Of a DNA stretch of 30,233 nucleotides, positions 18,741 to 28,139 are shown piece by piece. Below the pieces are notes generated by a model. It saw only the letters and a list, made by a program, of their open reading frames with translations, was not told where the DNA came from and did no database searches. Position 1 is the stretch's first letter, and each line of letters starts with the position of its first letter. The translations under genes were made by a program, and so were the position numbers. The stretch lies in NCBI GenBank assembly GCA_003427395.1, contig BFEA01000179.1, forward strand, positions 666,094-696,326, written 5' to 3'. Source of the stretch: Chara braunii (taxonomy: Eukaryota > Streptophyta > Charophyceae > Charales > Characeae).

Positions 18741-18796
18741 GTCCCCGACCTCAATTTTACCCGTTGTAGTCCCCGACCTCAATTTTACCCGTTGTA
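18741..18796. repeat. Perfect 28-bp tandem duplication
   Basis: GTCCCCGACCTCAATTTTAC and the next eight bases occur at 18741-18768 and again at 18769-18796. Confidence 0.95.
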
Positions 18797-18819
18797 ATAA
18801 AAGTTTTTGCATTAGTTAA

Positions 18820-19016
18820 ACCACTAGTACCTTTCCCTCGTGGGAAAATAGGGAAAACCGGTTGTTTTCCCAAACTCCTGAATCTTCGGAGGTCGGGTCC
18901 GATGACGACTGCCATTCATTAATTTGATCGGCGGCCGTCATTTCGTTTCAGCCTCTGAAAAGGTCGGACGCCTACTCGAGGCCCGCTATTTTCCAAGCGG
19001 CAAAGGTACTAGTGGT
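18820..19016. mobile_element. Complete foldback MITE, 197 bp, TAA target duplication
   Basis: The ends are perfect inverted repeats: ACCACTAGTACCTTT (18820-18834) and AAAGGTACTAGTGGT (19002-19016). The inversion continues imperfectly inwards: GGGAAAATAGGG on the left pairs with CGCTATTTTCC on the right, and CGGAGGTCGGGTCCGATGACG pairs in part with CGTCATTTCGTTTCAGCCTC. The whole element can therefore fold on itself. TAA flanks both ends (18817-18819 and 19017-19019), fitting the TWA duplication typical of PIF/Harbinger (Tourist) MITEs. No coding capacity. Confidence 0.85.
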
Positions 19017-19060
19017 TAAAAAAAAAAAAAAAAAAAAAAAAGTGGTTTCATCCAACGGCC

Positions 19061-19366
19061 TATATCAGTTGGTCAGACACGCAAGCGACATTCAGGAGGT
19101 TGTGGGTTCAAGCCCCGTGACTGCCAGCTATGTGACCGACTGCGGTGCACTTAGTGTGAACCAGTTGCAATAGTCTGCTTGACACCCCTAATCGGTATTA
19201 GTAGGGTCTAGGACATATCATTTGGTCAAGCACGCAAGCGACATTCATGAGGTTGTGGGTTCAAGCCCCGTCACCGCCTGTGACATGACTGGCTGCGGGG
19301 CACTTAGTCCCAACCAGCTGCGATAGTCTATGCGATACCCCTCATCGATATTAGTAGGGTCTATGA
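19061..19366 (+). mobile_element. Dimeric tRNA-derived SINE
   Basis: Two units about 153 bases apart. Unit 1 (19061-19211) has a box A-like ATATCAGTTGGTCAGACACG and box B GGTTCAAGCCC (19105-19115). Unit 2 (19212-19366) has box B at 19258-19268 and a damaged box A (ATATCATTTGGTCAAGCACG). Both continue with GCAAGCGACATTCA before box B, and afterwards with CACTTAGT, AACCAG and a matching tail, TATTAGTAGGGTCTA. RNA polymerase III would start upstream of box A. An A-run (19018-19041) lies just upstream. The tRNA fold beyond the boxes is not kept, so these are not tRNA genes. Confidence 0.75.
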
Positions 19367-19369
19367 CAC

Positions 19370-20940
19370 AACACAGGTGTGAGTGTGAGCATGAGTGGGT
19401 TGTGTGTGGTGTCTGGGAGAGTGTTGGCCATAGCCACTGCTGCTACTCGATGGGGTGTGGGGGAAGTAGATGGGAGGCGCAACTACTACCAAAATGCTCA
19501 GTCTTTGTGTTAGCCTCCCCCCCCCCAAAACCGGTGGCGCCACCCAACTTTTTAGCAATACATTTCAATTCATCCCCCCGACCCTCCGCTTCACTGCTCA
19601 CCTCTGTCAACCGGCCATTACCGGATTCACCGCTATAGGTGCGAATACCCCTACAAGGGTATCCGCCCTGGCGTTTGCAGGCGACAAAAAATAGTTTGGT
19701 TTAAAGTTTAAGTATACCCCGCGGGGCGCTGCTGTGTTTGTGGTTTATGTTGACTGAATGGTTGGCTAGAATAAAGAGTGTGTGGGCACGCAAACTTGAG
19801 GCGCGCGTGACTTTTTTTAATTGTTGATGATTGAAGAGTCGGCGTGATCGCCGACCAAATTTTTTTTAATTTTATCTCTATCCTTTGATTAAGTTAGGAT
19901 TAAAAGGATTCTGTCGCTTGATTAATGTGCCTGCCTGTGACTTGTGCGTACGTGCGGAGGATGACATCGACGACAACGTGAAATTTCAATACGTTCTGGT
20001 AGGCTTGCGCGTCGCACAATTTTTGTTTATTTGAGCGTCCGACAGAACTAGACCCAGCCTTGGGCCTAGCGCTTGCAGGATTCAGCGCCAAACTTTCATC
20101 TAAGAGATCTAGGGAACGAGGTTGGCGAGTGATGGGCGAGAATGTGGGAGCGGCGCAGCGGAACCACGGGGTTGAGGACCCGACGGGGCTATCCCCCTTG
20201 GTTTTGTCATCGGCAGTGTTAGGACGGTTCTAAGGTTTCCTTTTTTTTTTTTTTTCTTTCTTCCGTTCGTCATATTTTGACGCTTGGAATGTTCTACATA
20301 TTTTATTATCCACCATTGTATTATTACTATTTTCATGCGTTGGCGTTTCTTGACTCTGACGCGGCGCTGGTTTTAGAGGCCGTCACGGCAGTCGAGGACG
20401 TTTAGGGCGCGCTTTCCTTTGGTTGACCTACGGATTTCTGCGAGTTCGGGGTGCTGGTGGAATTCCTCGGCCTTGCCCGTCTCGAAACACGGACCAAGGA
20501 GTTAATGTGCATGCAAGCCAGCGGGTGATTAGTGCCGAGCGAAAGAAACTGGGTGGCGCGGACCAATTGCGGGCGTGCCGCCCACCAGCCGCGAGTCTGT
20601 TGCGGGAGGTTTGAGTGTGTGCGTGCCCGTTGGGACACGAAAGATGGCAGGGCATGCAAGGGCTAGCCGCACGAAGCCCTTCCCCCACTACGGTCTTCAA
20701 AGTTCCCATTTGAGTATCTGTTGTTGCTGCCGAGGGCCGTACCGGGGCTAGTTCATCAAGGCCCACGCTTCAAGCTAGGCCTTAGAGCAGGCTGCACCCT
20801 CAGTTCCACGGCCAGCTGTATGAGTAGGGCTCTGACCGTTGGGGGCCCAAGGGGGCGATGGGCTCTGAGCAGTGTAGGGGAGGTTGTGGTGACAGCCTAC
20901 CGGGCAGCGACCAACCGGGTGTAGCGGGGAAAGACTAACT
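19370..20940. other. Degraded repeat DNA without a recognisable gene
   Basis: GT-rich to 19430, then mixed. T-runs near 19865 and 20242. Open frames on both strands around 20400-20770 are short and mutually overlapping. The style (GC-rich, ATG-poor, many CG) resembles retroelement leader sequence, but no LTR end or primer-binding site was found. Confidence 0.35.
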
Positions 20941-21640
20941 GAACCGATTAGTAGCGAGTTTCCTCCGAAGTTTCCTTCGAGATAGCGGAGCGGCCGAGTA
21001 CTTTCGATCGGCAGCTACTCGGCGCAGTACCAGCCGTAAGGGGGCGCGAATGAAGAAGGAGACCGGCGGGGGCGGTGAGAATGTCGGGCGGGCAGGCCAC
21101 TACGTCGGGTGCTGTCGGACCAATGATAGTGAGGACGAGCGGAGCGGGGCGGACTGAAGGTTGGACGCAACAACGAAAAGCGAAGGAAGGGAGGAATGGA
21201 CCCGGGCACGAATTCGCACCGAATACATCCAACGAAGGGGGATCGGAGATGGCGACGGAGGTGAAGGGGAAACGAGGGCTGAAATCGTCCATTTCGCCCG
21301 ATCCGTAACGGATTCAGGTGGAGGAAGATGCCATCCCGAGGATTTGGACCCGGGCGAGTTGCATGGTGCGGCTAGTTTTGGAGGAAAGTAAGTAGAATAT
21401 GAGTAAGGAAGAAAAGTCGGTGCGCCGGGGCTATGGCGGACAAAGGAGCGAAGAGGAAAAAGGAGATGACTCCCTCGACTTTTATTGAGATCAAGTGCGA
21501 TAAAGAGGTAGGTAGAGGTTTGTTGATAGGGCGAAGCGAGTAGCGAGGTCAGTTTGGGAAGGGAGTTAGTAAAATGAAAGTTAGTAAGAGAATGGACTGC
21601 GTGGAGATGGCGGAAGGAGGAGAGGACCGTGGGCATGTCT
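20941..21640 (+). other. Purine-rich segment, possible gag leader relic
   Basis: Strongly G/A-rich on the plus strand. Overlapping plus frames begin ATG at 21075 (Gly/Thr-rich, 77 codons) and 21161 (76 codons, ending PEDLDPGELHGAASFGGK). A short frame from about 21432 begins MADKGAKRKKEMTPSTFIEI. The 178-codon minus-strand frame is Ser/Pro-rich and looks like the shadow of purine bias. No capsid or zinc-knuckle motif is visible, so the gag idea is only a guess. Confidence 0.25.
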
Positions 21641-22528
21641 TATTCATTTGTGGACAGATTTGGACAAGGAAAGATTCGGATCCGGGGTTTTGGGGACGCA
21701 CGACCTGGATTCCGAAGTCAAATCTAGTGACGAGTTAGTAAGAGAAGGGGTAACAAAGAAAACTATTGCGTGTGAATGTAGATTTTGAAAAGACAATGTA
21801 TCTCTCTGTGCTCTAGCGTACAGTTCATTTTGCTTTCGCTCACCCTATTGGTGGAGTAGAGTACGGCCAGTCGGGGGAAGAGGTAAGGACGAGAAGGATA
21901 AGTATAATAGTGGAGAGAAGAAAACGCCTATCTGAAAATTCGCAAGTTTCCGGGATTGATTGCTCGTCCCTCGTCCCGGATGTATGCGGTCGGGATCGTG
22001 GCCGGGTGCGTGTAGGAATCAGTAGGAAAGGAAAACATCACGATTTAAAGACAGCATTCGATGCTGCACTTGAATAATAGGCTGGTTAGGCCTAGTAGTG
22101 TAGGCTGGGCGCTGAGCGTCCGACCGAAGGCGCGGCGTTGGGAACAATGTTGGTACGACCAGAGAGCATCCACGTATGTTACTCAAGTTCACCGTATTGC
22201 TCCTTTCTGAATGATATCGTGGTGCATTGTGCTCTCTGTATAGTACATGACTATCTGGACTGTTTTCTTGAGTATACGACCTGATTTTTTATCTATCGCT
22301 CCCGCTCTTGTTCCTTGCACTTGGATGGGAGAGGTAAATGCCAAATGAAATGGTGAAGTTAGGATAGCTATAAAGTAGGGAGAGGCAGAGGGGGTGGGGG
22401 ATTGCCCTCCTAGCACAACACTCTCACATGGTACATGCGGGACGGCTCAGTCATGAAGTGGCTTTGGTATGGGTGCATGCTGCTAGCGGAACTATGGCGC
22501 TGCCTGTCTGACATGTGTTGCCCTCCCG
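21641..22528. other. No gene seen
   Basis: Mixed composition. 22385-22406 is G-rich (GAGGGGGTGGGGGATTGCC). No supported coding region or repeat boundary. Confidence 0.35.
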
Positions 22529-22830
22529 GTTAGCAGCGGTAGAGTGAGGCCGGCTATAAGGTTGCGGATTCAGCTGTTGACCAGCGTGCCTCTGATCCTA
22601 CCAAGTGAACTAGTTCCGGACGTACAGCAAAGAGGAAAGAGAGAGAGTGCCTATTTGGCAAAGCTGGAGAGGGGAGGAGCAAACTACGGGCATGAAGGCA
22701 TAACGGTTGGCCGGCGCGCTGCTCATCCTGGTGATTAACGCAGCGATAGGCCAGCCACGAAGGTGCTTGTCCTACCACACTGAAGTAGCTGGAGGCGAGC
22801 CATGAGGTTGCAGACTCTTCTATAGCTAAC
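22529..22830 (+). mobile_element. Possible degenerate tRNA-derived SINE pair
   Basis: GGTTAGCAGCGGTAGAGTGA (22529-22548) resembles a tRNA box A region, and GGTTGCGGATTC (22560-22571) resembles a weak box B. A similar pairing of AGCGATAGG (near 22743) and GAGGTTGCAGACTC (22805-22818) follows. The box spacing and B consensus are poor, so this is tentative. Confidence 0.25.
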
Positions 22831-23480
22831 ACATCTGGAGGCTATGAGTATTGTGGAAGCTGAAAATACTGTTATGAGTCAAAGGGATGTCAAGGCGGAG
22901 GGGTCAACAACCGACAAGTTAGGCTTCAGTAGACCGGGTTGTGGCACGTTCTGACCATCATTGCGGGGCCCTCAGGAGGTCCAAGGTTTCAAAGCCCTCT
23001 CGCGTGAGTCTGAGTGTACCTCTCTTGCATCTGAGAGTCTCAACCTATCTTCATTTTGTCTCTCTTACTCTAAGTCTAGTCTATTTGATTTTGAGAGGAA
23101 GGCGGCGGGTGGAATTGCAACCCGTAGGTCCGCATCAAGTCTTTGTGGGGAGTCAGCCCACCGATTGCGGGAGCTCTGCCGGAACTCAGGAAGAGTTCAG
23201 AAGGCAGGTAACTCAGAGGTAACCATTGCTTTCCTTTTATAAACCCGGTTATAACCTTTATCTGTATTCCTTGATATGCTTTGACTAAATATACTGAGTA
23301 CACCCCTACTTTGACTTTCAGTCTGACTTTCATGACACAAACCAGATTAAGTAAATGAATGTTTGTGCAATATCAGTTTCAAATTTATTGCTTGACTGAA
23401 AGCAGATTGTGGGATTGCATCTGGGGAAGGATGGGAGGAAGGCTGTATTGCATGAAGTTTGACTTGGTCAATCAAGGACT

Positions 23481-24200
23481 GATCCAGTTCCATAAGTTTG
23501 GAAGACCCAGCGCTATGTTTATTTCTGATTGCCTGGAGGACCAGACAGGTTCCCATAAGTTTGGGTGGTCTGGTTGCTCTGAGTTGTGAGGGCTGACTGT
23601 GATTGATTTTCAGGGACCAAGCATGTTCCATAAGTTTTGGTGGCTTGGTCGCCTTGTTTACTTTGGGTTTTGTTAGTTTCTTTAATTCCTCAACGAGGAG
23701 GTCTAAGCATGTTCCATAAGTTTGGATGGCTCAACCACTTCCTGCTTTGGTTTTAAGAGAAAACGAACCAGGCTGAGGACCAAGACATGTTCCATAAGTT
23801 TGGGTGGTCTTTGTCAACGCCACGCACATGCTGGAACCAGAAGGTTATAACTTGATTATACTTTATTACTATTACTTATGAAAAGGCTAGTCAGACAGGG
23901 TTCCATAAGTTTGGGTGGTCTGACTATAGCTTATCAGAAACTGAAGAGAGTACTAATTAAAAATAAACTTGTGGTACGAAGGGGCAGACTGAATCTTGAG
24001 CTGAAGATGATCGGTTCAGTTATATGCTACCTCAAAAGACTAAGTGCAGGTAATTATATAAATGTTGGATACTTAAACAGTTCAGGGCGACTAGGGTGGC
24101 CTGGTCACATGCCCAAAGAAGAGAAAAGTTGTTATGCCCTGTGTTTGTGTATACTCCATGGCTAAGTTAGACAAGTTCCATGAGTTTGCGTGGTCTGGAT
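23481..24200 (+). repeat. Stem-loop family with a conserved loop and covarying stems
   Basis: A core like GTTCCATAAGTTTGGGTG recurs at about 23487, 23549, 23625, 23711, 23789, 23900 and 24175. The flanks differ between copies but pair with each other: ACCAGAC/GTCTGGT (23540-23546, 23568-23574), GACCAAGC/GCTTGGTC (23615-23622, 23643-23650), GACCAAGAC/GTCTTTGTC with one mismatch (23778-23786, 23807-23815) and TAGTCAGAC/GTCTGACTA (23888-23896, 23918-23926). The copy at 23700-23736 pairs with a bulge and a mismatch; those at 23481 and 24168 pair weakly. Loops are 20-21 bases. Changing stems with a constant loop is the usual mark of a selected structure, or of descent through inverted duplication. 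Confidence 0.8.
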
Positions 24201-24465
24201 TTATGCCCTATGTAAGCTGGGTATAAAGGGATAAATCATTGAGAGACTATGAACTATTGTTTGATAAATTTGACTTTGTAGATGGTGAGAGTACTTACCT
24301 TTGTGGGTTGGCCTGCATGTAACTGAGTGCGACTACTACTTAGTTTGAGTTTCAGTTTGGTAGGTAGTTGCTTTAGTTGCTCGCCACGTGCTAGAGCCAT
24401 AGGAGTTAGTTTCAATTCCTGAATTTTTTTAGCTAAGTTGTTGTTTTACTTAGATAAATAGATCT

Positions 24466-25056
24466 TTTATTATACTTGGCCTTGTATAAATCTTGGTAAG
24501 CCACTTTCTATATTGGAAGCGCTGCCGAAATTTCTACAAAACCAAGGAGTTAGTCAAATTTTATATTTTCCAGGGTCCAACTTTTCTGACCTTTTGGCTT
24601 AGTAAAAATTTGGAACACCTCCTTTTCTTAAGGGAGTGCGGCCCAAATTTTTGCTAATTCAAGGAGTTAGACAAAAATAGTCCTTGAAAAGTCAAAGTCA
24701 CTTTATATTATGAACTTAGCTTTGTATTAATCTTGAAATAGCCCTTTCTCAACGGGAAGCTCTGCCGAAATTTCCACAAATCTAACGAGATAGTTAAATT
24801 TTGTCTTAGTTGAACTCAGGTCTTGTTTCTGAGTTCATATCTGACTTAATATAAATATGGGAAGTCTACTTTTGCTAAAGGGAGTGCTGCCCAAATTTTT
24901 ACTGATTCAGGGAGTTAGACAAAATTTTGACTTTCCAGAGTTAGAGATCGTCTTGTTTTCATATTTGAGTTATTATAAATTATGAGAAGACCTTTTTCCT
25001 ACGAGAAGCGCTGTCAAAATTTTCTTAGTTTAAAAGAGTTAAATTATATATTGACA
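24466..25056 (+). repeat. Alternating A-B-A-B-A repeats ending at the LTR terminus
   Basis: Five units of about 124 bases, starting near 24466, 24591, 24715, 24841 and 24963. Units 1, 3 and 5 carry GAAGCGCTGCCGAAATTTC-type cores; units 2 and 4 carry GGGAGTGCTGCCCAAATTTT. All continue to AAGGAGTTAGACAAA or variants. The last unit runs straight into the LTR end TTGACA, so the array may be repeated copies of the U5 end. Confidence 0.8.
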
Positions 25057-25058
25057 GG

Positions 25059-25069
25059 TGGCGATTCTG
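25059..25069 (+). promoter_or_regulatory. Primer-binding-site-like sequence (tRNA-Arg type)
   Basis: TGGCGATTCTG begins two bases after the LTR end TTGACA, the canonical spacing. It resembles the start of the tRNA-Arg primer site of many plant Ty3/gypsy elements (TGGCGACTCYG...), with one transition. The following bases (AAAAATCC) no longer match, so the site is decayed. Confidence 0.5.
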
Positions 25070-25612
25070 AAAAATCCACTCTGAATAGAGAAGATTCGGC
25101 CAGGGTCTACCTTTTTGTTGACATTTACTTAGACGTAGACTTAGGCTTAGTTAATTAGGATGATTTGAGTGAGATCGTGATATGGGGATTCTTCTCCATG
25201 GACTTATAGATTTAGCTTGGGGATTGATCTGTCTTGTGTTACATGTCTTCTTGATCGATTGATTCAGGATTCAGGCTAGATTCAGCTTGATCCTACGAGG
25301 ATCATCTTCTGTTATCACTGATAACAGGTTGGTTGCCGATTTGTCAGTTTACGATTCAACTCCAATCCACTCTTGCCACTTCACCTAAAGGCTTTAACCA
25401 TGTGGTTTGATCTGTTTCATTGTGTTTTTACCCGGACTTTATTGAATGGCCATTTAACAAAGGTACAAAGTATTTTATTGCTGAAAGGGTTCGCCAAGGT
25501 TGAGGTTTGTGTGGCTAAAGCAAGGAGTGTGAGTGCAGAGAATGGTTGAAGTTGACCCCGTGTAGTGCATGAACTTTTTGGTTGAATCCTTGATGTGATT
25601 GCAGGTATGTTT
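25070..25612 (+). other. Leader remnant of family B element; no gene
   Basis: AT-rich, no open frame of note. Contains a perfect 8-bp palindrome, CTGTTATC/GATAACAG (25309-25316, 25320-25327). It is replaced by family A LTR similarity from about 25613, which suggests insertion or deletion at that point. Confidence 0.4.
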
Positions 25613-25728
25613 GGTGATTCAGACTTTGGATTTGACTGCCTGCGCTCACATACATATATATATATATATATGGCTGAGAGGAGTCACACTGTGACTGTGA
25701 GAAGTGATCGTCATATATTAATAACCCT

Positions 25729-25759
<31 letters not shown>

Positions 25760-26822
25760 GGTTTGAGAGTTTGTGCGGTCTATTGTGACTGTGCACAGGG
25801 GTTAAACAGATCATGCGTTTGAGAGAAAAGGGAGACCCTCTTGTATCATTTGTTTTTTAGAATTTCTATGGTTGGACGTTGTAGTCCGTGACAATCGTCA
25901 AAGTCAAAACCCTTGACTTCTTTCCAGACCTTAGATGAAGGAGCTGGTCTCCAGGGTCATAACATACAATTGCCACCACAAGTATGAACCTGTGTACCAC
26001 CCACTCTCCGCAGGGTGCAAAAAAGGGTGTGGTTCTCAACCGCACTTGGCGGTTGTCCAGCGTAGAGAGATTAACCCTTAAGACGAGTGTCAGTCGACAC
26101 TTGAGATTAACGAGGATCGCATGAGTATGGGTACTACATAATACGTCGTCATTGCGACCGCTTGCGTACGCTTGCATTGCGAGTCGATATGAGTTAGCCC
26201 TGCGTTCGCACGGTTTTATACTAAGTCTCGCACGACGCCTATCCGATTTCCACATCGGAGAGTTATGGGATAGCTACTAAGGGACTAGGAGTGTTGTCAC
26301 GTTGTTTGTTCAGTGTCGATCTGTATATGTATATGTATGTGTGAGTGTGTTTTACTAATATGTTCTTTAGAGTGGTGTGCGTGTGGCGTGTGGGATGCGT
26401 CCTAGTCGAGCGGTGACGAGTCGAGCTTGGGACCTCAACCCCCCAAGATGCCTGTTCGCGTGCGGGTTCGATAGAGGAGTAATACCGCGCGTACCCCCTA
26501 TGCTACAACGAACGAGAAACACACTCGACTGGTCTACCTCTGCGATTGCAGCTGATTAGCTTTCGTACTGTGGACCGGTAGCTCGGCGGGGATACGCCCA
26601 CCGAAGGGAGGTGACAGCTCCCGGAAGGTGGAGGTAAGCCGTGCCTCGCGTAGGCCCTATCCTGTCGTCGGGGCTCGCGAGAGGTATGGCTGGCGCACTC
26701 GGCCGGAGCGGCTTGTGGAAGCTCCATGTATATTCGTGACGAAGGAACAGACCAAGTTTTGTGTGACGAGGCCGGGAGGGTCCTGTGCTGCCTTGTGTGG
26801 TGCCGGACCGATATGCTCGACA
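25613..26822 (+). mobile_element. LTR family A, copy 2 (5' LTR)
   Basis: Collinear with 1-1190. It differs mainly by substitutions and by (TA)n expansions at 25651-25672 and 25729-25756. The 3' end CTCGACA (26816-26822) is directly followed by a primer-binding site, so this is a 5' LTR. The 5' end of the LTR is not defined, because copy 1 is cut by the window edge. Short frames on both strands (26377-26559, 26503-26859) lie within LTR sequence and have no domains. Confidence 0.8.
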
Positions 26823-26824
26823 GG

Positions 26825-26844
26825 AGACGCCGTTGCCGGGGATA
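26825..26844 (+). promoter_or_regulatory. Primer-binding site for tRNA-Asp
   Basis: CGCCGTTGCCGGGGAT (26828-26843) is a 16-base exact match to the complement of the 3' end of plant tRNA-Asp. The first three bases of the site (TGG) read AGA here. Spacing from the LTR end is two bases. tRNA-Asp priming is typical of some plant Ty3/gypsy lineages, Athila among them. Confidence 0.8.
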
Positions 26845-27627
26845 ACGGTTGCCTGCCATTGTCCCTGGTGGTATGACATCCGGGTATGAGAATGTGAGAA
26901 ATAGGCAAAGTGAGGAGTTTTTCTTTTGTGATTACTCGTTTGAGGGTATAAGACAGGGTGAAAGTTGACTATGCGAGCTGGTTTTGTTGGATGCAGTAAG
27001 GGTGGCACTAGAGCGATAAGCCTTTTGACTGTGCGCTGACGTACTCTGACTCATAAGATGATACTTGGAGATGGTACCCTTTCTGACTTTGATAGTTGAC
27101 AGGTTTCGATGATGCAATGCATGCCTGATATGGGCAAGGTAAGATGAGGCGGTGCCAACATGGCTAAGCATTGTGGGAGTTTTGCCTCATAAGGTGCCTA
27201 TGAAAGTCGAGAGAGTTGCCTAAGTGGTAATGAGAGTGCCTGGGTACTTTGGCATTAGAGAGAGGCCCGAGGATGAGTAAGGGAGCCTATTATGTTAAAG
27301 GTCATCAAAGGACGTCGAGGAGAGTTGGACTAAGAACGCAGAAAGCTTTATGAGCATGAAATGAGAATTTTGAGTCTGACTTCTAAGCGGATCCTCGAGT
27401 TATATAGTCACAGGAGTGTGAGGTCTGCCCTGTGTGATGCGTTTGAATTAGGCATATAAGGCAGTAGATAGGTGCAGGGAGCACCGCATTATGACTTTGG
27501 TAGGACAAACTACGGAATGTAGTAAGTCTCCATAGTACCTTCTTTGCGAACGGAGTATCTGATTCTAGAAGCAGTTGAAGTAATAGTGAAGAGGCTAACA
27601 CTGAGACTATCAAGCTTACTTTTGATA
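26845..27627 (+). other. Leader of family A element; no intact gene
   Basis: This is where an untranslated leader and gag would begin. Composition is GA/TG-rich, with no ATG-initiated frame above about 60 codons on the plus strand and no capsid motif. Minus-strand frames are shadows. Confidence 0.45.
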
Positions 27628-27677
27628 GGGGAGGGTCCCGCGCTGCCCTGTGCGGTGCCGGACAGATGCGCTTGACA
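27628..27677 (+). mobile_element. LTR family A, copy 3 (terminal 50 bp only)
   Basis: GGGAGGGTCCCGCGCTGCCC through GCGGTGCCGGA to GCGCTTGACA matches the last 50 bases of copies 1 and 2 and stops at the same point. The upstream sequence is unrelated and no primer-binding site follows. It is a truncated copy or a recombination scar. Confidence 0.75.
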
Positions 27678-28139
27678 CCGCTCTGACCATTCGTCTTTAC
27701 TCATCACCTCCCTCTACATACCCAACACTTCATTATGCATCTCAACCAATGACCCCACTACACCCCCCCCAACCCAAGCACGCCTCACACACATAGGCGC
27801 ACAGTGTTGAAGGCAGAATACATCAACGAGGTTGAACCCATGTTGCGAGGCCCTGACTCTCATTATCATGATGTGGGTTCATCTTTGTAGTTCTGATGGA
27901 TTATTTTTGTGAAGTGATTACTTTGTTCATCTGTCTTCAGTCATTCGTTTCTCGAGATTGACCTTACCCTAACTATTGTAAGAAAGTTATGGTCGATAGT
28001 TTTGTCAGTTCTTTGTTTTTTTGTTTGAACTTTTGTGACAGAGGTCATAATGTTCACAAGTGGTTAACGACCTCCTAAAATTTCAGAATGAAAGATCCTG
28101 AAGTCTGTTAGGAGAGGTCTGAAATCACTGGAATGACCT
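27678..28139. other. No gene seen
   Basis: C-rich to about 27800, then AT-rich. No repeat or coding signal. Confidence 0.4.

Larger units (their letters stand above)
22888..25056 (+). mobile_element. Probable LTR, family B (about 2.17 kb)
   Basis: The 3' end is well placed: TTGACA (25051-25056), then two bases, then a primer-binding-site-like TGGCGATTCTG. The proposed 5' end TGTCAA (22888-22893) is the inverted complement of that terminus and follows a short purine run, GTCAAAGGGA. It is less certain. The LTR holds the stem-loop cluster (23540-23926 and weaker copies) and the alternating terminal repeats (24466-25056). No long gene is present; frames at 22941-23242 and 23359-24165 have no domain. 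Confidence 0.5.

Noticed and set aside
21100-21636. 178-residue Ser/Pro-rich minus-strand frame
   Set aside because: Shadow of the purine-rich plus strand; no motif, and frames on the other strand are open as well.
22402-25056. Alternative family B LTR start at TGCCCTCC after GAGGGGGTGGGGGAT
   Set aside because: The purine run is good, but the terminus TGCC is not the inverted complement of TTGACA, whereas TGTCAA at 22888 is. Kept only as an alternative.
1-26822. A single 26-kb retrotransposon bounded by the two family A LTRs
   Set aside because: The downstream copy carries the primer-binding site and the upstream copy does not, which is the reverse of the order needed; foreign LTRs in both orientations also lie between.
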